Assembly (NCBI GenBank): GCA_012518475.1 | Contig: JAAYSB010000193.1 | Span: forward strand, 1-20,670 | DNA from: Intrasporangiaceae bacterium | Lineage (GTDB): Bacteria; Actinomycetota; Actinomycetes; Actinomycetales; Dermatophilaceae | Length of the DNA stretch: 20,670 bases | Direction: 5' to 3' | Shown here: piece after piece, positions 16,029-20,670 of the stretch | Numbering within the stretch: the first letter of the stretch is position 1 | How the letters are laid out: each line of letters begins with the position of its first letter | Translations under genes and position numbers: made by a program | The notes under the pieces: model-generated | The model's input: only the letters and a program-made list of their open reading frames with translations | What the model was told of the DNA's origin: nothing | Database searches by the model: none

Positions 16029-16042
16029 TTGACGCAGATCAA
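16029..16042. promoter_or_regulatory. FNR/FLP-type box upstream of the metal-export operon
   Basis: TTGAC-gcag-ATCAA matches the FNR consensus TTGAT-N4-ATCAA at nine of ten positions. It lies 72 bases before the HMA start on the minus strand and 20 bases before the ribonuclease start on the plus strand. The Fnr-type regulator encoded at 13037 has the Glu-Ser-Arg residues suited to this half-site. Control of the ribonuclease from the same box is also possible. Confidence 0.6.
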
Positions 16043-16061
16043 GTCGGCGACAATGGTCACC

Positions 16062-16685
16062 ATGAGCGCAGTCACGGGACGCAGCCGGGCACTCCTGATC
16101 GGGGTGCTCGTCCTCTGTGCCGCCGTCGTGCTCGGCCTCCTCGCCCTCCAGAGCGGCTCGGGCGGACCGAGTGGGCAGGGCGGAGCCGGTACCGCGACCA
16201 CGGTGACCGGCACTGCCGATGTGCCGACGCCCGGGGCCACAGCCTCGCCGGCCCTGCCGACCCGGATGCCGACGGGCACCCCAGAGTCGACGACTCCTGG
16301 CCCGGCGACACCTGACCCGACCTCCGAGCCCGCGACACGGGCACCCGCGACGACGCAGGCGCCGGAGCCGACGCCCGCAGCCGGGCATACCCCCTCCTCA
16401 GGCCTGCCGACGATCGCCGAGTCCGACCTGCCACCGGAGGCCTGGGACACGATGCAGCTCATCTATGACGGCGGGCCGTTCCCGTACCGGCAGGACGACT
16501 CGACGTTCTTCAACCGCGAGGGGATCTTGCCCGACCAGCGGCGCGGCTACTACCGCGAGTACACGGTCGAGACACCCGGATCGCACGACCGGGGTGCGCG
16601 GCGGATCGTCGCCGGTGAGGACGGCGACCTGTACTGGACCGATGACCACTACGACTCGTTCCGCCAGATCATGGAGATGCAGTGA
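16062..16685 (+). CDS. Membrane-anchored or secreted RNase Sa-type guanyl-specific ribonuclease
   Basis: A 207-residue protein with a signal or anchor helix (about 10-30), a long Thr/Pro/Ala-rich linker (about 31-114) and a C-terminal microbial ribonuclease domain (about 118-205). The domain closely resembles Streptomyces RNase Sa: LPPEAWDTMQLI, GPFPYRQD, GYYREYTVETPG, RGARRI and DHYDSF. By alignment with RNase Sa, the catalytic residues are base E166, R177 and R181, and acid H196. The domain has no cysteine, so it lacks the disulfide of RNase Sa. It is probably active outside the cell or at the surface, cutting RNA after G. The barstar gene overlaps its stop as TGATG. Starts at 16053 or 16062 are both possible; no clear ribosome binding site is seen. 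I place the start at 16062. Confidence 0.88.
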   Translation: MSAVTGRSRALLIGVLVLCAAVVLGLLALQSGSGGPSGQGGAGTATTVTGTADVPTPGATASPALPTRMPTGTPESTTPGPATPDPTSEPATRAPATTQAPEPTPAAGHTPSSGLPTIAESDLPPEAWDTMQLIYDGGPFPYRQDDSTFFNREGILPDQRRGYYREYTVETPGSHDRGARRIVAGEDGDLYWTDDHYDSFRQIMEMQ

Positions 16686-17095
16686 TGATCAGCTTCATCG
16701 ACCGGGACGCGATCGACCTCGACGACCTCATCAGCGACCTCGAGACCGGTGGTCCCTGCGACATCGTCTCCGGCGGTCGGACCAAGGAACGAGCGCTGGA
16801 ACGCTTCGCCGAGACGCTGCGGTTCCCCGACTGGTTCGGCCACAACCTCGATGCGCTGTACGACCTGCTCGACCAGCACGCCTTCGCCGCCACCGCCTCG
16901 GGTCAGGACTGGACGCTGCTCTGGATCCCCGGCCGCAGGCTGCTCCGCGATGAGCCGCGCGCCTATCGCGGCATCGTCTCGGTGCTGGGCGACGTGACGG
17001 ACCTGCGCGGTACCGAGCCGGGTCAGGGTGCCAGAGTGGTCGTCGTCTATGGCCCCGACCCCAGCCGGCTTCAGGAGAGCACCACCCGTGACTGA
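16685..17095 (+). CDS. Barstar-family ribonuclease inhibitor
   Basis: A 136-residue cytoplasmic inhibitor that would neutralise the ribonuclease encoded just upstream. FPDWFGHNLDALYDLL (47-62) aligns with the barnase-contact helix of barstar. D56 and D60 correspond to barstar D35 and D39, W50 to Y29, and N54 to N33. The protein is longer than B. amyloliquefaciens barstar (about 90 residues), with extra sequence at both ends. Its ATG overlaps the ribonuclease stop; a GTG three bases earlier (16682) is an alternative. Its end overlaps the dxr start by eight bases, and the dxr ribosome binding site AGGAG lies inside it. Confidence 0.9.
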   Translation: MISFIDRDAIDLDDLISDLETGGPCDIVSGGRTKERALERFAETLRFPDWFGHNLDALYDLLDQHAFAATASGQDWTLLWIPGRRLLRDEPRAYRGIVSVLGDVTDLRGTEPGQGARVVVVYGPDPSRLQESTTRD

Positions 17096-18332
17096 CACCC
17101 GCACCGTCTCGATCCTCGGCTCGACCGGCTCCATCGGCACCCAGGCCCTCCAGGTCATCGCCGAGAACCCCGATCGGTATGCCGTGCTCGCGCTCGCCGC
17201 CGGCCGGAACCTCGCGCTGACGGCCGAGCAGGCCGTCGCCACCCGCGCACCCGTTGTCGCGCTCGCCGAGGGCGAGGCGGCCGACCTGACCGAGGCGATC
17301 GCCGGGGAGGCGAGGCGCCAGGGACTGGGGCGCGACGCATACCGACCCGACGTGGTCGTCGGGGACGACGCCGCCGTGCAGGCGGCTGCCGTCGGTGCCG
17401 ACGTCGTCCTCAACGGGATCACCGGCTCGATCGGCCTGCGGCCGACCCTCGCCGCGCTGGAGGCCGGCTCGGTGCTCGCGCTCGCGAACAAGGAGTCGCT
17501 CATCGTCGGTGGGCCGCTCGTCAAGGAGGCGGCCGGGCCGGACCAGATCGTGCCCGTCGACTCCGAGCACTCGGCGATCGCCCAGTCGCTGCGCGGCGGC
17601 CGGCGTGAGGAGGTGCGCCGCCTCGTCGTCACCGCGAGTGGTGGCCCGTTCCGTGGGCGCTCCCGCGCCGAGCTCGGGGAGGTCACGCCGGAGCAGGCGC
17701 TCGCCCACCCGAACTATGCGATGGGGCGCGTCATCACGACGAACTCGGCGACGTTGGTCAACAAGGGTCTCGAGGTCATCGAGGCGCACCTCCTGTTCGA
17801 CATCCCGTTCGAGCGCATCGATGTCGTCGTCCACCCGCAGCAGTGGATCCACTCGATGGTCGAGTTCCACGACGGTTCGACGATCGCGCAGATGGGTCCG
17901 CCGCGGATGCTCGTCCCGATCGCCCTCGGGCTCTCCTGGCCGGAGCGGCTCACCGACGTCGACGAACCGTGCGACTGGAGCGTGGCCCAGCAGTGGGACT
18001 TCTTCCCGCTCGACGACGAGGCGTTCCCGGCCGTCCGGCTGGCCCGGCAGGTGGGCGAGGCGGGCGGGACCTTCCCGGCGGTCTACAACGCGGCCAACGA
18101 GGTCTGCGTCGACGCCTTCCACGACGGCACCATCGGCTTCCTCGACATCGTCGACACCGTGGAACGGGTCGTCGAGGCGTACGCTGAGCAGGCCGGGAGT
18201 AGATCCCCGGTCGAGAACGTTGACCAGGTGCTGCGGGCCGACGCCTGGGCCCGCCGCGCCGCCGCCGAGACCATCGCGGTGGTTGGCCATGGCTCTGCAG
18301 GCTCGCAAGCCGGTGAAGGGGGAGAAGGATGA
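17088..18332 (+). CDS. dxr: 1-deoxy-D-xylulose 5-phosphate reductoisomerase
   Basis: A 414-residue NADPH enzyme making 2-C-methyl-D-erythritol 4-phosphate, the committed step of the non-mevalonate isoprenoid pathway. It has the nucleotide motif GSTGSIG (11-17), ALANKESL (131-138), metal-site VDSEHSA (157-163), ASGGPF (183-188) and NSATLVNKGLE (219-229) with N225, K226 and E229. The active-site flap reads HPNYAMG (207-213), so Y210 takes the place of the Trp found in E. coli (HPNWSMG). The usual HPQSVIHS is HPQQWIHS (249-256). The GTG at 17088 is chosen because AGGAG lies about 11 bases before it and the family N-terminus starts there. It overlaps barstar by eight bases and rseP by four (ATGA). 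Confidence 0.95.
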   Translation: MTDTRTVSILGSTGSIGTQALQVIAENPDRYAVLALAAGRNLALTAEQAVATRAPVVALAEGEAADLTEAIAGEARRQGLGRDAYRPDVVVGDDAAVQAAAVGADVVLNGITGSIGLRPTLAALEAGSVLALANKESLIVGGPLVKEAAGPDQIVPVDSEHSAIAQSLRGGRREEVRRLVVTASGGPFRGRSRAELGEVTPEQALAHPNYAMGRVITTNSATLVNKGLEVIEAHLLFDIPFERIDVVVHPQQWIHSMVEFHDGSTIAQMGPPRMLVPIALGLSWPERLTDVDEPCDWSVAQQWDFFPLDDEAFPAVRLARQVGEAGGTFPAVYNAANEVCVDAFHDGTIGFLDIVDTVERVVEAYAEQAGSRSPVENVDQVLRADAWARRAAAETIAVVGHGSAGSQAGEGGEG

Positions 18333-19687
18333 CCGTCCTCTGGTTCGTCCTCGGCGTGCTGTTCATGGTCGTCGGGGTCGGGTTCTCGATCGGCTGGCAC
18401 GAGATCGGCCACCTCGTCCCCGCGAAGAAGTTCGGGGTGCGGGTGCCCCAGTACATGGTCGGCTTCGGTCCGACCGTCTGGTCACGGCGCCGCGGCGAGA
18501 CCGAGTACGGCATCAAGGCGATCCCGCTCGGCGGATACATCCGGATGATCGGCATGTTCCCGCCCCGCAAGGGCGCCGACCCCAACCAGATCCGGGTGTC
18601 GAGCACCGGACGGATGTCCCAGCTCGTCGACGAGGCGCGCGCGGCGTCCTTCGAGGAGCTGCGTCCGGGCGACGAGAACCGCGTGTTCTACACGCTCCCC
18701 ACCGGCAAGAAGATCATCGTCATGCTCGGCGGGCCGGTCATGAACCTCATCCTCGCTGTCATCCTCCTCTCCGGCCTGGTCATGGCCTACGGCACCGCTG
18801 TCGAGAAGCCGGGCGCCTATGTCGGCCAGGTCAGCGAGTGCGTCGTTCCAGCCGGTGAGGCGACCGTCGACCGGGTCTGTGGACCGGAGGATCCACTCAC
18901 GCCCGCGGCCCAGGCCGGCATCATGCCCGGCGACGTCATCGTCGAGATCGCGGGTGAGCCGATCGTCAGCAACCGCGACGTCTCCGGCCTCATCCGGCCC
19001 CGCTCCGGCCAGGCCACCGACATCGTCGTCGAGCGTGCGGGGGAGCGGCTCACCCTCACCGCCACCCCGATCACGAACGAGCTGCCCGATGTCGACGCGC
19101 AGGGGAACCCCATCCTGGACGCCGGCGGCGACCCGGTCATGGTGCAGACCGGCTTCCTCGGCATCGCCTCGGGTACGAACAGCGAGATCGAGCGGCAGTC
19201 GCCGATCGTCGTCCCCGGGATGATCTGGGACATGGTCAGCGGCACCGCGGAGGTCGTCGCAAAGCTCCCGCAGAAGATGGTCGGCGTCTACAACGCGGCC
19301 TTCAGCGGAGAGGAGCGCGACCTGGAGAGTCCCGTCTCCGTCGTCGGGGTCGGCCGGATCGCCGGTGAGGTGGCCTCCGGCCAGATCGCGTTCTTCGAGA
19401 CCCCGGGGGAGAAGCTCGCGACACTCGTCCTCCTCCTCGCCGGTCTGAACATCGCCCTCTTCGTCTTCAACCTCATCCCGCTCCTGCCACTGGACGGCGG
19501 CCACGTGGCCGGCGCGATCTGGGAGGGGATCAAGAAGGGGTATGCGCGGGCCCGGGGCCTGCCGGACCCTGGCCCGGTCGACGTCGCCAAGGCCCTTCCC
19601 CTGGCCTACGGCGTCTCGATCCTGCTCATCGGGATGGCGCTCCTGCTCATCTACGCCGACATCGTCAACCCGATCCGCCTCGGCTGA
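18329..19687 (+). CDS. rseP: Site-2 intramembrane metalloprotease (RseP/Rip1 family)
   Basis: A 452-residue M50 zinc protease that cuts transmembrane anti-sigma or signalling proteins within the membrane. HEIGH (24-28) in the first membrane segment and NLIPLLPLDGGH (381-392) near the C-terminus supply the zinc ligands. A second membrane segment lies at about 130-155 and a PDZ domain at about 190-245 (AGIMPGDVIVEIAGEPI). GGPVMNL (134-140) is also typical. It directly follows dxr, the usual actinobacterial order, with an ATGA overlap. The common third member of that cluster, ispG, is not found in the remaining window. The substrate is unknown. Confidence 0.94.
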   Translation: MTVLWFVLGVLFMVVGVGFSIGWHEIGHLVPAKKFGVRVPQYMVGFGPTVWSRRRGETEYGIKAIPLGGYIRMIGMFPPRKGADPNQIRVSSTGRMSQLVDEARAASFEELRPGDENRVFYTLPTGKKIIVMLGGPVMNLILAVILLSGLVMAYGTAVEKPGAYVGQVSECVVPAGEATVDRVCGPEDPLTPAAQAGIMPGDVIVEIAGEPIVSNRDVSGLIRPRSGQATDIVVERAGERLTLTATPITNELPDVDAQGNPILDAGGDPVMVQTGFLGIASGTNSEIERQSPIVVPGMIWDMVSGTAEVVAKLPQKMVGVYNAAFSGEERDLESPVSVVGVGRIAGEVASGQIAFFETPGEKLATLVLLLAGLNIALFVFNLIPLLPLDGGHVAGAIWEGIKKGYARARGLPDPGPVDVAKALPLAYGVSILLIGMALLLIYADIVNPIRLG

Positions 19688-19724
19688 ACTGCCTCTACTG
19701 ATCCGCCCCGCCTGATCCTCGCCT

Positions 19725-19774
19725 CGGGTGGAGGTGCGGGACGTCCCTGGTGTGCTGCGGCATGCCTCCACCCG
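19725..19774. terminator. Candidate hairpin between convergent genes
   Basis: CGGGTGGAGG (19725-19734) and CCTCCACCCG (19765-19774) form a perfect 10-bp stem with a 30-base loop that itself holds the palindrome GGGACGTCCC. Its place between two convergent genes suggests a terminator, but no T-tract follows on either strand and the loop is long, so the call is tentative. Confidence 0.4.
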
Positions 19775-19775
19775 G

Positions 19776-19795
19776 GCCAGGCCAGGCCAGGGCAG
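19776..19795. repeat. Short GCCAG tandem repeat
   Basis: Three exact GCCAG units (19776-19790) are followed by one imperfect unit, GGCAG. It is noncoding, directly after the hairpin. No function is suggested. Confidence 0.6.
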
Positions 19796-19875
19796 GCCCC
19801 GTGAGCGGCACCTCGGGACTGCCGTCCGGGCTCGACTACTGCCACGCCACCGGTTGCTCCTCGCCCCTGCCGCCG

Positions 19876-20670
19876 TCAGAAGGGACGCTTCATGACGGCG
19901 GTGAGCTCGACCTCGGCAGCGTGCAGGTCGCGGGCGGCCACCGTGGCTGCTGCGAGAACGGTGCTCCTGGCCTGCTCCGCCCGTCGGGACAAGGACCTGG
20001 TCTCCTGGATCAGCCGACGGATCTGATCGGTGGTGGGAGCGACGAACGGGCCGGGGATCCGCCGCATCCGCAGCCGGCGCCCGACCCGCAGCCGGACCCG
20101 ACGGTGCAGCTCGAGGTGCCGCACGGCGAACCTCGCCGACTCTGCGGACGCGAGCATCTGCTCGGTCGCGGTCGTCGCCTCATCGGTCGCCTCCTCGAGC
20201 CGGTTCGGTGCCTCCTCGAGGTGGAGGGCGAGCTCCCACCGCATCGCCTCGTACCTCGTCAAGGCGGTCGCTGCCGTCTGGACTACCTGCTGGAGCGCCT
20301 CGTGGGCTCTCCTCAGCTGCTCGGAGCGTCCCGAGGCGCGATCGACGACCGAGAGCAGGTCGCGGACCTTCTCCCAGCCCTCAGCACGGTCGGAGAGGAT
20401 GCGCTCGGACTTCTCCCGCACGGCCTCGCGCACGTCATCCGCCACCGACCCGAGCTCGGCCAGGTCCTCCTGAGCGATGGTGAGTCGCTGCAGCTGAGTC
20501 GCCAGCCCCTCTTCCTCGGCTGCCAGTCGCGCTGCTCGCTGCTCGTTGCGGCGCGCCCATCTCTGTGGGGGCGCAACCCGTCCGCCGACCCTCCCGAGCA
20601 GCTGCAGGACGTCGACCACCGCGTCACCGGCGGCCAGCGAGGCGTCGGCCAGCGCTCGACGCTTCGCCGA
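19876..20670 (-). CDS. Coiled-coil protein of unknown function, 5' partial
   Basis: The last 264 residues of a protein whose frame is open to the window edge; the true start lies beyond it. A GTG at 20619 gives an internal 247-residue reading but has no special support. The sequence is rich in Ala, Glu, Arg and Leu, with long helical heptad-like stretches (for example residues 40-75 and 95-160 of the visible part). An arginine-rich basic patch (LHRRVRLRVGRRLRMRRI) lies near residue 195. I see no signal peptide, membrane segment or known catalytic motif in the visible part. I do not recognise the family. A structural or nucleic-acid-binding role is possible but not shown. It is convergent with rseP. 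Confidence 0.75.
   Translation of the reverse strand, partial: SAKRRALADASLAAGDAVVDVLQLLGRVGGRVAPPQRWARRNEQRAARLAAEEEGLATQLQRLTIAQEDLAELGSVADDVREAVREKSERILSDRAEGWEKVRDLLSVVDRASGRSEQLRRAHEALQQVVQTAATALTRYEAMRWELALHLEEAPNRLEEATDEATTATEQMLASAESARFAVRHLELHRRVRLRVGRRLRMRRIPGPFVAPTTDQIRRLIQETRSLSRRAEQARSTVLAAATVAARDLHAAEVELTAVMKRPF

Larger units (their letters stand above)
19688..19875. other. Intergenic region between convergent genes
   Basis: This 188-base region separates the ends of rseP and the minus-strand coiled-coil gene. It has no supported gene. It contains a 10-bp inverted repeat, a GGGACGTCCC palindrome (19738-19747) and a short GCCAG tandem repeat, so it probably acts in ending transcription from both sides. 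Confidence 0.7.

Noticed and set aside
16029..16061. TTG or earlier start for the ribonuclease gene at 16029
   Set aside because: The TTG falls in the FNR-like box and no ribosome binding site supports it; ATGs at 16053 and 16062 give a normal signal or anchor sequence.
1..20670. CRISPR arrays, tRNA or rRNA genes, transposases, phage genes
   Set aside because: No spaced direct repeats, cloverleaf-like tRNA sequence, rRNA blocks, transposase motifs or phage proteins were seen on either strand by eye.

Overview
The window is GC-rich DNA of actinobacterial type. Codons end mostly in G or C, GTG starts are common, and neighbouring genes overlap through TGATG, GTGA and ATGA junctions. An RNase Sa-like ribonuclease with a barstar, a dxr-rseP pair and an Rip1-like site-2 protease all fit Actinomycetota. 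A member of the Micrococcales (for example Intrasporangiaceae) is my inference; no rRNA or other marker proves it.

Layout. (1) Bases 1-128 are a perfect palindrome reaching the window edge, most likely a contig-end artefact. (2) Bases 98-3395, minus strand: an Lrp/AsnC regulator, a class III aminotransferase and an FAD amine oxidase, in that order of transcription. (3) Bases 3601-13020, plus strand: gamma-aminobutyraldehyde dehydrogenase, a polyamine ABC transporter (binding lipoprotein, ATPase, two permeases), a saccharopine-dehydrogenase-like enzyme, an agmatinase-family enzyme and succinate-semialdehyde dehydrogenase. Groups 2 and 3 are divergent around a 205-base control region. Together they could import polyamines and carry agmatine through putrescine, aminobutyraldehyde, GABA and succinic semialdehyde to succinate. 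(4) Bases 13037-16042: a Crp/Fnr-type regulator (plus) faces a P1B metal ATPase and a small HMA metallochaperone (minus). An FNR-like box lies in front of the HMA gene. (5) Bases 16062-17095: a membrane-anchored or secreted RNase Sa-type ribonuclease and its barstar inhibitor. (6) Bases 17088-19687: dxr and rseP, overlapping the barstar gene. (7) Bases 19876-20670, minus strand: a coiled-coil protein of unknown function whose start lies beyond the window.

The points I find most worth following are these: a candidate thiol-switch Fnr/Flp-type regulator whose predicted box sits at class II distance before a metal-export operon with a CPG (not CPC) ATPase; a sharp codon-usage breakpoint inside gabD; an orphan saccharopine-dehydrogenase-like enzyme in a polyamine operon; and an RNase/barstar pair coupled to the essential dxr-rseP genes. 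No tRNA, rRNA, CRISPR array, insertion sequence or phage gene was seen.
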